NCBI RefSeq assembly: GCF_036227225.1
Contig: NZ_CP109444.1
Span: 11,513,501 to 11,577,500, forward strand
Direction of reading: 5' to 3'
From: Streptomyces sp. NBC_01478
Lineage (GTDB): Bacteria; Actinomycetota; Actinomycetes; Streptomycetales; Streptomycetaceae
Length of the DNA: 64,000 nucleotides
The position numbers were made by a program, and so were the translations under genes. The notes beneath the pieces were generated by a model, which searched no databases, was not told where the DNA came from, and saw nothing but the letters and a program-made list of their open reading frames with translations. Below, one piece after another: positions 17,982 to 26,950 of this stretch (positions are counted from its first letter, which is position 1; every line of letters starts with the position of its first letter).

Positions 17982-18070
17982 GCGCCGGAGGCGGGTAGCG
18001 CGGGCGCGGTAGCCGGGTTCCATGCGTCAGGGCGACGCCATGCGTGGGGCGCGACCAGCAGGGTGGGAAG

Positions 18071-18090
18071 GCGCCCCAACTGCGGGGCGC
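18071..18090 (+). terminator. Hairpin between response regulator and RND gene
   Basis: GCGCCCC-AACTGC-GGGGCGC, a 7-bp stem with a 6-base loop. It sits in the 146-base gap before the exporter gene, so it may be a weak terminator or an attenuator. A direct repeat CCATGCGT occurs just upstream (18020 and 18038, 18 bases apart). Confidence 0.35.
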
Positions 18091-18127
18091 TGTCCGCCCT
18101 TTGCCCTACGGAATGAGAATCCCGACG

Positions 18128-21100
18128 ATGTCCTGGCTGACCAGGATCAGCATCGCCAACCGAAGACTGGCCGCGCTGTTCACCCTTCTCGTTGTCGCCC
18201 TCGGCGTCTACGCCATCCCGTCGATCAAGCAACAGCTCATCCCCAACCTGTCGTTCCCGATGGTCACGGTGGCCGCGACCTACACCGGTGCCTCCCCCGA
18301 AGTGGTGGAGCGCCAGGTCGCCGTGCCGATCGAGGACGCGGTCAAGTCCCTGGACGGGGTGGAGAGCGTCTCCTCGACCTCCCGCCAGGGCTCCGCCGTG
18401 GTGGTCCTCCAGCTCGACTTCGAGGCGAACATCGACGACAGCGCCCAGAAGGCGCAGCAGGCGGTGTCCAGGATCCCGGCCCAACTGCCCGAGGGCGTCG
18501 ACTCGTTGGTGATGACCGGCAGCACCGACGACCAGCCGACCATCGTTCTCGCCGCCACCTCCGAGGCCTCCCAGCAGACCCTGGCGGCCGCCCTGGGCGA
18601 CGAGGCCGTACCGGAGCTGAAGAACGTCGACGGCGTCAACGACGTCACCGTCTCCGGCGCCCGCGACCGGCTCGTCACCGTGACCCCGGACACCACGGCG
18701 ATGAGCACGGCCGGCCTGACCGCACAGGACCTCTCCACCGCCCTGTCCGACCTCGGCACGCACGCCGCCGGCTCGGTCAGCGGTGACAAGGAGTCGCTCA
18801 GCGTCTCCGTGCCCGAGAACGTGACCGGCCTGGACGCGATCAAGAAGCTGTGGGTGTCCCCGCCCGCGAGTGCGACGGGCGACACCTCCGAGCCCGTTCG
18901 GCTTCGGGACGTCGCCTCGGTCAAGTACGCCTACGCCGAGGCCACTTCACTCACCCGCACCGATGGCAAACCCAGCCTCGGCATCAGCGTGACCATGGAC
19001 CACGACGGCAGCGCCGCATCGATCTCCGAGGATGTGCGCGCACTCGTCCCCGGTCTGGAGAAGAAACTCGGCGACGGCACCCGGCTGACGGTGGTCGCGG
19101 ACGCCGGCCCTCAGGTCAGCGACTCCGTGCACGGACTGCTCAAGGAAGGTCTCCTGGGTCTGGTCATGGCCGTCCTGGTGATCGTGCTGTTCCTGCGCTC
19201 GGCCCGTTCCACCCTGGTCACCGCGATCTCGATCCCGCTGTCCCTCGTCATCGCGCTGATCGTGCTGTGGTCCCGCGACTACAGCCTCAACATGCTCACC
19301 CTCGGCGGCCTCAGCATCGCCGTCGGACGGGTCGTCGACGACTCGATCGTCGTCCTGGAGAACATCAAACGCCATCTCGCGTACGGCGAGGACCGTGACC
19401 ACGCGATCATCGGCGCGGTGCGCGAGGTGGCCTCCGCCGTCACCGCCTCCACGCTCACCACGGTCGCCGTCTTCCTGCCGATCGCCTTCGTCTCGGGCAT
19501 GGTGGGCGAACTGTTCGGCCCCTTCGCCGTCACCGTCACGGTGGCCATGCTGGCCTCGCTGGTGGTGTCGCTCACCATCGTGCCGGTGCTGGCGTACTGG
19601 TTCCTCAAGCCTCCCGCCGACGCGGGCTCCGTCGATCCCGAGGAGTACCGCGGGCGGGTCGAGGCCGAGGAGCGCGAGGGGCGCCTCCAGCGCTGGTATC
19701 TGCCGCTGATCACGTGGTCGCTGCGTCGCCGTAAGACCGTACTGGCCGGATCGCTCGCCCTGTTGGTGCTCACCCTGGCCATGACGACCGCGCTCAAGAC
19801 CAGCTTCCTCGGCGGCTCCGACGCCACCAGCCTGCGACTCGCCCAGACGCTGTCGCCGGGCAGCAGCCTCGCCGCCACCGACGCCGCGTCCCGACAGGTG
19901 GAGAAGATCATCGCCGGCACGGACGGCGTCTCCGTCTACCAGGTGACCGCCGGAAGTCTCGGCAGCACCGGTCCGAGCAGCGCCAATGACACCGGAGCGT
20001 CGACCGCGACGTACACCATCGTCCTCGACGGCGGTGTCGACGCCGAGAGTCTTCAAGCGAGCCTGGAGAAGCGCCTTGGCCAACTGGGCGGCTCGGCAGG
20101 GGACTTCGCCTTCGCCGCGAGCGGCGGCGTGGGCGGCGGCAGCGATGTCCAGGTCACGGTCCAGGCCGACGACTCCGCCGCGCTGCGCACCGCGACCGAC
20201 CGGATCCAGCAGGCACTGAGCAAGGTCCCCGAAGTCACCGAGGTGACCAGCGACCTCGCCGAGAGCGCCCCGCAGATCAACGTCGTCCCCAAGGGCGAGG
20301 TAGCGGCCCAACACGGCCTGACCGGCGCCGACTTGGCCGCTGCGGTGAACCAGGCGCTCCAGGGCACGACCGCCGCACAGGTCGTCCTCGACGGCGAGCG
20401 GAGCGACATCGTCATCAGGGCATCGAGCGCCACTCCCAACTCACCCGCGGCGCTGGGGAAACTGGAGATCCCGACGCGGTCGGGCCCCGTGCGGCTCGGT
20501 GCCGTTGCCACGATCACTCGCACCGAGGCCCCCGCCGAGCGCACCCGCACTGACGGACAGCAGACCACCACCGTTTCCGCCGTCCCCGTCGGCGACGACA
20601 CCGGAGCGGCTGGTTCCGCCGTCGAAAGCGCCCTGGACAAAGTGGAGTTGCCGAAGGGCGCCGCTTACACCATGGGCGGTGTCACCAGCGACCAGAGCGA
20701 AGCGTTCTCCCAACTCGGTCTCGCGATGGTCGCCGCGATCGCCCTGGTGTTCCTGCTCCTGATCGGGGTCTTCCGGAGCATCCGGCAGACACTCGTGCTG
20801 CTCGTCTCCATCCCCTTCGCCGCGACCGGCGCGATCCTCCTGCTGCTGATCACCGGCACCCCGCTCGGCCTCGCCGCGCTAATCGGCATGCTGATGCTGA
20901 TCGGGATCGTGGTCACCAACGCGGTCGTCCTCGTCGATCTGGTCAACCAGTACCGCGAGCAGGGGATGAGTATCGGCCAGGCGGTGATCGAGGGCGGGCT
21001 GCGCCGACTGCGGCCCATCGTCATGACCGCCCTCGCCACGATCTTCGCCCTGATCCCCATGGCACTCGGTATCACCGAGGCGGGCGGACTCATCTCCGAA

Positions 21101-21268
21101 CCCCTCGCCGTCGTGGTCATCGGTGGCCTGATCAGCTCCACACTGCTCACGCTCGTGCTGATCCCGACCCTCTACACGATGGTGGAGACCCGCCGCGAGC
21201 GGCGAAAGAGGGGACGGACGACCACGGCGGAGCCGTCCCGCCCGCAGCCCATGCTCCCCGTGCACTGA
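18128..21268 (+). CDS. RND-family efflux transporter (AcrB/HAE1-like)
   Basis: A 1046-residue inner-membrane transporter, the normal length for the AcrB/MexB class. Start is set at the ATG at 18128 (MSWLTRISIANRRLAAL), where the family N-terminus begins; an in-frame ATG lies five codons upstream. The first membrane helix is followed by the periplasmic-type porter loop (VERQVAVPIEDAVKSLDGV), and the TM4 proton-relay signature VGRVVDDSIVVLENI is intact. The second half repeats the pattern, with a cytoplasmic Arg/Lys tail. Gram-positive bacteria lack the outer-membrane channel, and no membrane-fusion or channel gene is nearby, so it must work alone across the cytoplasmic membrane. It is probably regulated by the two-component pair just upstream. 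Confidence 0.93.
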   Translation: MSWLTRISIANRRLAALFTLLVVALGVYAIPSIKQQLIPNLSFPMVTVAATYTGASPEVVERQVAVPIEDAVKSLDGVESVSSTSRQGSAVVVLQLDFEANIDDSAQKAQQAVSRIPAQLPEGVDSLVMTGSTDDQPTIVLAATSEASQQTLAAALGDEAVPELKNVDGVNDVTVSGARDRLVTVTPDTTAMSTAGLTAQDLSTALSDLGTHAAGSVSGDKESLSVSVPENVTGLDAIKKLWVSPPASATGDTSEPVRLRDVASVKYAYAEATSLTRTDGKPSLGISVTMDHDGSAASISEDVRALVPGLEKKLGDGTRLTVVADAGPQVSDSVHGLLKEGLLGLVMAVLVIVLFLRSARSTLVTAISIPLSLVIALIVLWSRDYSLNMLTLGGLSIAVGRVVDDSIVVLENIKRHLAYGEDRDHAIIGAVREVASAVTASTLTTVAVFLPIAFVSGMVGELFGPFAVTVTVAMLASLVVSLTIVPVLAYWFLKPPADAGSVDPEEYRGRVEAEEREGRLQRWYLPLITWSLRRRKTVLAGSLALLVLTLAMTTALKTSFLGGSDATSLRLAQTLSPGSSLAATDAASRQVEKIIAGTDGVSVYQVTAGSLGSTGPSSANDTGASTATYTIVLDGGVDAESLQASLEKRLGQLGGSAGDFAFAASGGVGGGSDVQVTVQADDSAALRTATDRIQQALSKVPEVTEVTSDLAESAPQINVVPKGEVAAQHGLTGADLAAAVNQALQGTTAAQVVLDGERSDIVIRASSATPNSPAALGKLEIPTRSGPVRLGAVATITRTEAPAERTRTDGQQTTTVSAVPVGDDTGAAGSAVESALDKVELPKGAAYTMGGVTSDQSEAFSQLGLAMVAAIALVFLLLIGVFRSIRQTLVLLVSIPFAATGAILLLLITGTPLGLAALIGMLMLIGIVVTNAVVLVDLVNQYREQGMSIGQAVIEGGLRRLRPIVMTALATIFALIPMALGITEAGGLISEPLAVVVIGGLISSTLLTLVLIPTLYTMVETRRERRKRGRTTTAEPSRPQPMLPVH

Positions 21269-21306
21269 CTCCTCCCCACAGCGGGGGACCGGCCGTGCCG
21301 ACAATC

Positions 21307-21359
21307 TGTTCCGGTCAGCGGACACCCGCCGCCAATCGGTTCCGGCCAGTCCCCATGCT
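21307..21359 (+). promoter_or_regulatory. IclR-type site and promoter for the ABC/glycosidase operon
   Basis: TGTTCCGGTCAGCGGACA at 21307-21324, a near-palindrome (TTCCG, 5 bases, CGGA). A -10-like CATGCT begins at 21354, 47 bases from the first base of the site; there is no -35 match, as expected for an activator-dependent promoter. A weaker half site (GGTTCCGGCCAGTCC) begins at 21338. The predicted transcript leader to the ATG at 21439 is about 70 bases. Confidence 0.65.
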
Positions 21360-21438
21360 GAGCCCCCATCGAGCCAACTCCGCTCCTACCGGGGCGCAGC
21401 CGCACATCTCACCTACGCCTCCCAAGGAAGCGAGTCGC

Positions 21439-22395
21439 ATGGTGCTCACCACCGCGAGACGGGTCCTTCGCAGCCTGGTCGTGATCATCCTCGTCACGAT
21501 GGGCTCCGTGGCGCTGCTGAGTCTGGCGCCGGGCTCTGCCGCCTCCGTCATCCTCGGCGAGAACGCCACACCGGACGCGGTCGCGAGACTCAACGCCGAG
21601 CTGGGCATGGACCAACCCCTCTGGCACCAGTACGCCGACTGGCTCGGCCACGCGGTCCGGGGCGACCTCGGCACCTCGCCCGTCACCAACGAATCGGTCC
21701 TGCACGCTGTTGTCACCCGACTGCCGGTGACGCTCGAACTCGCCGCCATGGCACTGACGTTGTCCCTCGTCGTAGCCGTCCTCCTGGCCATCGTCTCCGC
21801 CGCGCGGGAAGGGTCCTGGGTGGACCGCGCCACCACGGCCCTGTCGTCGGTACTGCTGTCGGTGCCCGCCTTCATCGCGGGCCCCCTCCTCATCTACTTC
21901 TTCGCACTCAGACTCGGCTGGCTCCCCGTCAGCGGCTGGGCCCGCGTCAGCACCGACGGCCTCGGCGCGAACCTGCGCGGCGCCCTGCTCCCCGCCCTGT
22001 CGATCGCCCTGACCGAGATCGCGACCTTCCATCGCGCCCTGCGCGCGGATCTCATCTCCACCCTCCGCGAGGACTACATCGCCGCCGCCCGGGCCAAGGG
22101 CATGAGCCCCGCCTACGTCATGTTCCGCCACGCGCTGCGACCGTCCTCGTTCTCCCTGATCACCCTGGCCGGCATCAACCTCGGCCGGCTGATCGGCGGG
22201 ACCGTCGTCGTCGAGATCCTGTTCTCGCTGCCCGGCCTCGGCCAACTGGTCGTCTCCTCGATCGTCTCCCGTGACCTCGTCTCGGTGCAGGGAATCGTGG
22301 TCTTCGTCGTCGTGGTCTACGTCCTCGTCAACACCCTCGTCGACCTCAGCTACCACTGGCTCGATCCCCGGGTCAGAAAGGCGGCCGCGGCATGA
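21439..22395 (+). CDS. ABC transporter permease, DppB/OppB type
   Basis: A 318-residue membrane permease with the typical N-terminal span (LRSLVVIILVTMGSVALLSL), a soluble loop of about 50 residues (LGMDQPLWHQYADWL) and the EAA-type coupling motif DYIAAARAKGMSPAYVMFRH. It ends with the segment LVDLSYHWLDPRVR found in this family. Start is the ATG at 21439, with AAGGAAG 8 bases upstream. It is first in a five-gene importer operon of the peptide/nickel/oligosaccharide class (PepT family) and follows an IclR-type promoter site. Confidence 0.94.
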   Translation: MVLTTARRVLRSLVVIILVTMGSVALLSLAPGSAASVILGENATPDAVARLNAELGMDQPLWHQYADWLGHAVRGDLGTSPVTNESVLHAVVTRLPVTLELAAMALTLSLVVAVLLAIVSAAREGSWVDRATTALSSVLLSVPAFIAGPLLIYFFALRLGWLPVSGWARVSTDGLGANLRGALLPALSIALTEIATFHRALRADLISTLREDYIAAARAKGMSPAYVMFRHALRPSSFSLITLAGINLGRLIGGTVVVEILFSLPGLGQLVVSSIVSRDLVSVQGIVVFVVVVYVLVNTLVDLSYHWLDPRVRKAAAA

Positions 22396-23297
22396 CGAGC
22401 ACCCAGCACACCGTCACGAAGGGACCCGACACCACAACCGACGACGGCGCCGCGACGGAACCCTCCGTCCCGGCCGTGCACCGCGGCCGGTCGCTCCTCG
22501 TCACACTCGCCTACACCTGGCTCGCCGTGATCGTCCTCGCGGCCACGTTCGCCGACATCCTCCCCCTGGCGCCCTACGACCGCCCCATCGGCCTGCCCCG
22601 GCAGACACCGGGCCTCGACTCGCTCGATCTCCTGCTCGGCACCGACCAGTTGGGCCGCTCGCTGCTCTCGCGCTGCGTCTACGGCGCCAGGGTCTCGCTG
22701 CTCGTCGGCGCGGGTGCGGGCCTGATCGGCTCGGTCGTGGGAACCGCGCTCGGCATGGTCGCCGGCTACCTGCGCGGCCGTACCGACTCGGTGATCAGAC
22801 TGATCGCGGACGCGATGCTCGCGTTCCCGCCGCTGATCCTCCTCCTCGCGCTCGCCGCCGTCCTCACCCCCAGCGTGTCGACCATCCTCATCGGGCTGAC
22901 CCTGCTGGTCGTCCCCACCTTCATCCGGCTGGCCAGGGCGAACACGCTGTCCTGGGCCTCGCGGGAGTTCATCACCGCGGCCCGCAACATGGGCGCGAGC
23001 AGGCGGCGCATCCTGGCGCGGGAGATCCTGCCCAACCTGCTGCCCGCGCTGGGCGCCTATCTGCCGGTCGTGATGGCCGCGCTGATCGCGGCGGAGGGCT
23101 CATTGAGCTTCCTCGGCATGGGCATCCCGCCGCCCTCGCCGAGCTGGGGCGGAATGATCTCCGACGGCAAGGACTCCGTCGGCGACTACCCGCACCTCGT
23201 CTTCGTGCCCACCGCGTTCATCTTCCTCACCGTGTTCGCCCTCAATCAGGCGGGCGACCACCTGCGGCACCGGTTCGACCGGGATCTGCACGACTGA
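22392..23297 (+). CDS. ABC transporter permease, DppC/OppC type
   Basis: A 301-residue permease whose ATG overlaps the previous stop (ATGA). Family features: an extended cytoplasmic N-terminus, one span (LLVTLAYTWLAVIVLAATF), the motif LLGTDQLGRSLLSR, the coupling loop EFITAARNMGASRRRILARE and the terminal segment GDHLRHRFDRDLHD. It forms the membrane channel with the DppB-type subunit. Confidence 0.94.
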   Translation: MTSTQHTVTKGPDTTTDDGAATEPSVPAVHRGRSLLVTLAYTWLAVIVLAATFADILPLAPYDRPIGLPRQTPGLDSLDLLLGTDQLGRSLLSRCVYGARVSLLVGAGAGLIGSVVGTALGMVAGYLRGRTDSVIRLIADAMLAFPPLILLLALAAVLTPSVSTILIGLTLLVVPTFIRLARANTLSWASREFITAARNMGASRRRILAREILPNLLPALGAYLPVVMAALIAAEGSLSFLGMGIPPPSPSWGGMISDGKDSVGDYPHLVFVPTAFIFLTVFALNQAGDHLRHRFDRDLHD

Positions 23298-23364
23298 CAC
23301 CGCCCGGACCGCGCCCAGTTGGGGTCGGCCGGTCTCCCAGCCCGTCTACGACAAGGGGTCAACG

Positions 23365-24933
23365 ATGATCCGTACAAGGGGCTTCACCACGATCGCGGTC
23401 GCCGCCGCGGCACTCCTGCTGGGTGCCTGCGGAGGAGGGGGCGGGAAGAGCGGGACCGGGTCAACAGGGGCCACCGGCAAGCCCGTTGCGGGCGGCTCCG
23501 CCCGCGTCCTCACCCTCAGCGAGCTCCGCACCCTCGATCCCGCGCAGATGGGCAACAACTTCGTCAGCGGCGCCATCGTGGGCAACGCGCTCTACGGCAC
23601 CCTGCTCACGGACGATCCCGAGACCGGGAAGATCCGCGGCTCCCTGGCGTCCTCCTTCACGTCCTCGGACGGCGGGAAGACCTTCGAGCTGAAACTGCGC
23701 GACGGGCTCACCTTCTCCGACGGCACCCCGTTCAACTCCGCTGCTGTGAAGTACAACTGGGACCGGATGCGGGTACCGGCCACCGCGTCCCCATACCAGG
23801 CCGACGCCTCGCTCGTGACCTCGACGCAGGCCGTCGACGCGACGACGCTGAAGGTCACGCTGGCGGAGCCCATGGCGCAGTTCGCCCAGTCCGTCGTCAC
23901 CACGTCCATGAACTGGATCGCCTCACCGGCCGCGCTCGGCAAGGGCGCGAAGGCCTACGACGCACACCCCGTCGGCGCCGGACCGTACACCCTGAAGGAA
24001 TGGCGCCGGCAGGACGCCATGGTGCTGGTGAAGAACACCAAGTACTGGGACAAGCCCAAGCCCTACCTGGACCAACTCACCCTGACGGTAGCCCTCGACG
24101 CGACGCAGCGCGTCAACACCGTGATCAGCGGCGGCGCCGACCTCGCCATCGAGCAGAACTGGGAGAACCTGAAGAAGGCCTCGGACGCAGGGCTGCCGAC
24201 CACGACCTCCCCGCTCAGCGGCGGCACCTACCTCGCCCTCAACACCCGGCGCGCGCCCTTCAACGACATCCGCGCCCGCGAGGCGCTGGCCGACGCCATC
24301 GACTTCAACGCCCTCAACGTGTCGGTCTACAACGGCACCGGCGAGACCGTCGACACGGTGTTCCGCAAGGCCTCGCCCTTCTACACCGACACCCCGGTCG
24401 GCAAGCCCGACGCGGCGGCCGCGCAGAAGCTGTTCGACGCGATCGCGGCCGACGGCAAGCCCGTCTCCTTCACCTTCACCACCACCGCGTCGACGGAGAA
24501 CAAGGCCCAGGCCGAGTCGATGCAGTCCCAGCTCAGCAAGTTCAAGAACGTCACCATGAAGATCAAGGTCGTCGACTACGCGGAGTTCATCCCCCTCCAG
24601 ACCTCGCACGACTTCGACGCGGTGGTGTCGTCCGCCGCCTTCAACGACCCGGAGCCCAGGCTCTGGACCGCCTTCCAGGGCGATTCGCCGACGAACATGA
24701 CGGGCATCGACGACGCCCAGCTCGACGCGGCTCTGCTGAAGGGCCGTACGGCCACCACCGTCGCGGACCGCAAGGCCGCCTACGAGACCGTGCAGCAGCG
24801 GCTCGTGGCCCTGCGCCCGATGCTCTGGATCCTGCGCATCGCCGGCAGCGCGATCTCCGGCAAGAACGTCGGCGGCCTCACCCAGTACGGCTTCGGCTCG
24901 CTGCTCCCGGAGGACCTGTGGATCAAGCACTAG
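23365..24933 (+). CDS. ABC transporter substrate-binding lipoprotein (SBP_bac_5)
   Basis: A 522-residue lipoprotein: signal peptide ending in the lipobox LLGAC with Cys22 as lipidation site, followed by a Gly/Ser/Thr-rich linker. The mature part has SBP_bac_5 landmarks: LDPAQMGNNFVSGAI, LKLRDGLTFSDGTPFNSAAV (near residue 110) and PVGAGPYTLKEW. The family captures oligopeptides, oligosaccharides, nickel or opine-like compounds outside the membrane. The adjacent glycosidase and catabolic genes argue for a sugar-decorated compound, which is inference. AAGGGG precedes the ATG. Confidence 0.93.
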   Translation: MIRTRGFTTIAVAAAALLLGACGGGGGKSGTGSTGATGKPVAGGSARVLTLSELRTLDPAQMGNNFVSGAIVGNALYGTLLTDDPETGKIRGSLASSFTSSDGGKTFELKLRDGLTFSDGTPFNSAAVKYNWDRMRVPATASPYQADASLVTSTQAVDATTLKVTLAEPMAQFAQSVVTTSMNWIASPAALGKGAKAYDAHPVGAGPYTLKEWRRQDAMVLVKNTKYWDKPKPYLDQLTLTVALDATQRVNTVISGGADLAIEQNWENLKKASDAGLPTTTSPLSGGTYLALNTRRAPFNDIRAREALADAIDFNALNVSVYNGTGETVDTVFRKASPFYTDTPVGKPDAAAAQKLFDAIAADGKPVSFTFTTTASTENKAQAESMQSQLSKFKNVTMKIKVVDYAEFIPLQTSHDFDAVVSSAAFNDPEPRLWTAFQGDSPTNMTGIDDAQLDAALLKGRTATTVADRKAAYETVQQRLVALRPMLWILRIAGSAISGKNVGGLTQYGFGSLLPEDLWIKH

Positions 24934-25958
24934 GCGAGGCGGCGGACCGGGTTGAGCCGATCCTCGAAGTCCGCGATCTGCGGGTCCACATCGGGACACC
25001 GCGCGGTGTCGTACGGGCCGTCGACGACGTCTCCCTCACGATCGGGCACGGACAGGCGCTGGCCGTCGTGGGGGAGTCGGGCTCCGGCAAGTCGGTGACG
25101 GCGAAGGCGGTCATGGGCATGCTGCCGAGAGGCGCGGGATGCAGTGGCCACATCCTCTTCCGTGGACGGGACTTGCTCACCCTGTCCCCGGGCGAGCTGC
25201 GGAAGATCTGGGGCACCCAGATCGCCATGGTGCTCCAGGACCCGGGGCGCTCCCTCAACCCGGTCGTCAGGGTGGAACGACAACTCACCGAAGGCATGCG
25301 ACGGCACCTCGGCGTCGGGCGTGCGGAGGCGCGGGGCCGGGCCGTCGACCTCCTCGTGGAGGTGGGCGTACCCGACCCGGAGCGCCGACTGCGCAACTAC
25401 CCGCACGAGTTGTCCGGCGGTATGCGCCAGCGCGTGATGATCGCCATCGCGCTGGCCTGCGAACCCGACCTGGTCATCGCGGACGAGCCGACGACGGCGT
25501 TGGACGTGACCGTGCAACGCCAGGTCCTCGACCTGTTGCGCCGCATCCAGCGGGACCGGGGGACGGCCCTCATGCTGATCAGCCACGACCTCGCCGTGGT
25601 GGCCGGCCGCACCGACCGCACCGCCGTGATGTACGCGGGCCGCCTCGCCGAGGTCGGGGCGACCCGGACGGTGTTCACGACACCACGCCACCGGTACACC
25701 CACGCCCTGCTGGAGGCGGTTCCCACCATCGACCACCAGCGCCACACCCCGTTGCGGCTGATCCGCGGTGCCCTGCCGGATCCCGTGGCACCGCCGACGG
25801 GCTGCCGCTTCGGACCGCGCTGCACGGCGGTGCGGACCGAGTGCGGTACCCCGGGGCCCGTCATGGCCTCCGTGGGCCGCGACCACCGGGTCGCGTGCTG
25901 CGTCCCGGTCCCGCCGCCCGACCTGCCGCCGCTGACGGGAGACCACGATGGCCGGTAG
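24918..25958 (+). CDS. ABC transporter ATP-binding protein, DppD/OppD type
   Basis: A 346-residue nucleotide-binding subunit. I place the start at the GTG at 24918 (VDQALGEAADRVEPILEV), inside the end of the lipoprotein gene, because GGAGGAC lies 5-6 bases upstream and the encoded N-terminus fits the family. Walker A is GESGSGKS, the Q-loop is VLQDPGRSLNP, the signature is LSGGMRQR, Walker B is LVIADEPTTALDVT and the switch His is in LISHDLAVV. The C-terminal oligopeptide-transporter domain (GCRFGPRCTAVRTEC) carries the Cys cluster seen in this subfamily. Confidence 0.94.
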   Translation: MDQALGEAADRVEPILEVRDLRVHIGTPRGVVRAVDDVSLTIGHGQALAVVGESGSGKSVTAKAVMGMLPRGAGCSGHILFRGRDLLTLSPGELRKIWGTQIAMVLQDPGRSLNPVVRVERQLTEGMRRHLGVGRAEARGRAVDLLVEVGVPDPERRLRNYPHELSGGMRQRVMIAIALACEPDLVIADEPTTALDVTVQRQVLDLLRRIQRDRGTALMLISHDLAVVAGRTDRTAVMYAGRLAEVGATRTVFTTPRHRYTHALLEAVPTIDHQRHTPLRLIRGALPDPVAPPTGCRFGPRCTAVRTECGTPGPVMASVGRDHRVACCVPVPPPDLPPLTGDHDGR

Positions 25959-26934
25959 CGGGAACGCCCATCTCCGCGGCGACAGCGCCCTGTTGACCGT
26001 ACGGGACCTGGTCGTCGAGTACGCCACCGACGCCGGGGTCGTCCAGGCGGTGTCCGGGGTCAGCTTCGACGTCCTGCCGGGGGAGACCCTCGGCATCGTC
26101 GGCGAGTCGGGCTGCGGCAAGTCCACCACGGGCCGGGCCGTCCTGCGCCTGGATCGCGCGACCCGCGGCACGATCGAGTTCGACGGCGAGCGCATCGACC
26201 AGGCACGCGACCGGCGGATGCGCGCGCTGCGACGCGACATGCAGATGGTCTTCCAGGACCCGGTGGCCTCGCTCAACCCCCGCCGCAAGGTGCGGGACGT
26301 CGTGGAGGAAGGCCTGGTGATCGGCGGCGTACCGGCTGCCGAGCGCACCGAACGGGCCGCCACCGTACTGGCCCAAGTGGGCCTGGACGAAGGCCGGTTC
26401 GCCGAGCTGATGCCCCGTCAACTCTCCGGCGGGCAGGCGCAACGGGTGGCGATCGCCCGGGCCCTCGCCCTGAACCCGAAACTGCTGATCTGCGACGAAC
26501 CGGTGTCGGCCCTCGACGTCTCCGTGCAGGCCCAGACACTCAACCTGATCGAGGACATCAAGGCCGCCTACGACCTGACCGTCGTGTTCATCGCCCATGA
26601 CCTCAGCGTCGTCCGCGCGGTCAGCGACGACGTCATGGTCATGTACCTCGGCAAGGTCTGCGAGTTCGGCGACGCCGACCTGGTCTACGAGCGGCCCGCC
26701 CACCCCTACACCAGGGCTCTGCTCGACTCCGTACCCCTGCTCGATACCGACCAGGGCTTCGCCGGACCGGAGCTCGACGGAGACGTCCCGTCACCCCTGG
26801 CACCGCCGACGGGCTGCCGGTTCCGTACCCGGTGTCCGAGAGCGGCGGACCAGTGCGCGGTCAGCGAGCCGCAGGTACGTGAGGTGCGCGAGGGGCAGTA
26901 CGTCGCATGCCATTTCCCGCTCGACAACACCTAG
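25948..26934 (+). CDS. ABC transporter ATP-binding protein, DppF/OppF type
   Basis: A 328-residue second nucleotide-binding subunit, overlapping the previous gene by 11 bases. Walker A is GESGCGKST, the Q-loop is VFQDPVASLNPRRKV, the signature is LSGGQAQRVAIARAL, Walker B is LLICDEPVSALDVS and the switch His is in FIAHDLSVV. The C-terminus again has the oligopeptide-family Cys motif (GCRFRTRCPRAADQC). With the preceding four genes it completes the importer. Confidence 0.95.
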   Translation: MAGSGNAHLRGDSALLTVRDLVVEYATDAGVVQAVSGVSFDVLPGETLGIVGESGCGKSTTGRAVLRLDRATRGTIEFDGERIDQARDRRMRALRRDMQMVFQDPVASLNPRRKVRDVVEEGLVIGGVPAAERTERAATVLAQVGLDEGRFAELMPRQLSGGQAQRVAIARALALNPKLLICDEPVSALDVSVQAQTLNLIEDIKAAYDLTVVFIAHDLSVVRAVSDDVMVMYLGKVCEFGDADLVYERPAHPYTRALLDSVPLLDTDQGFAGPELDGDVPSPLAPPTGCRFRTRCPRAADQCAVSEPQVREVREGQYVACHFPLDNT

Positions 26935-26950
26935 GCCGGAGGGAGCAGTT

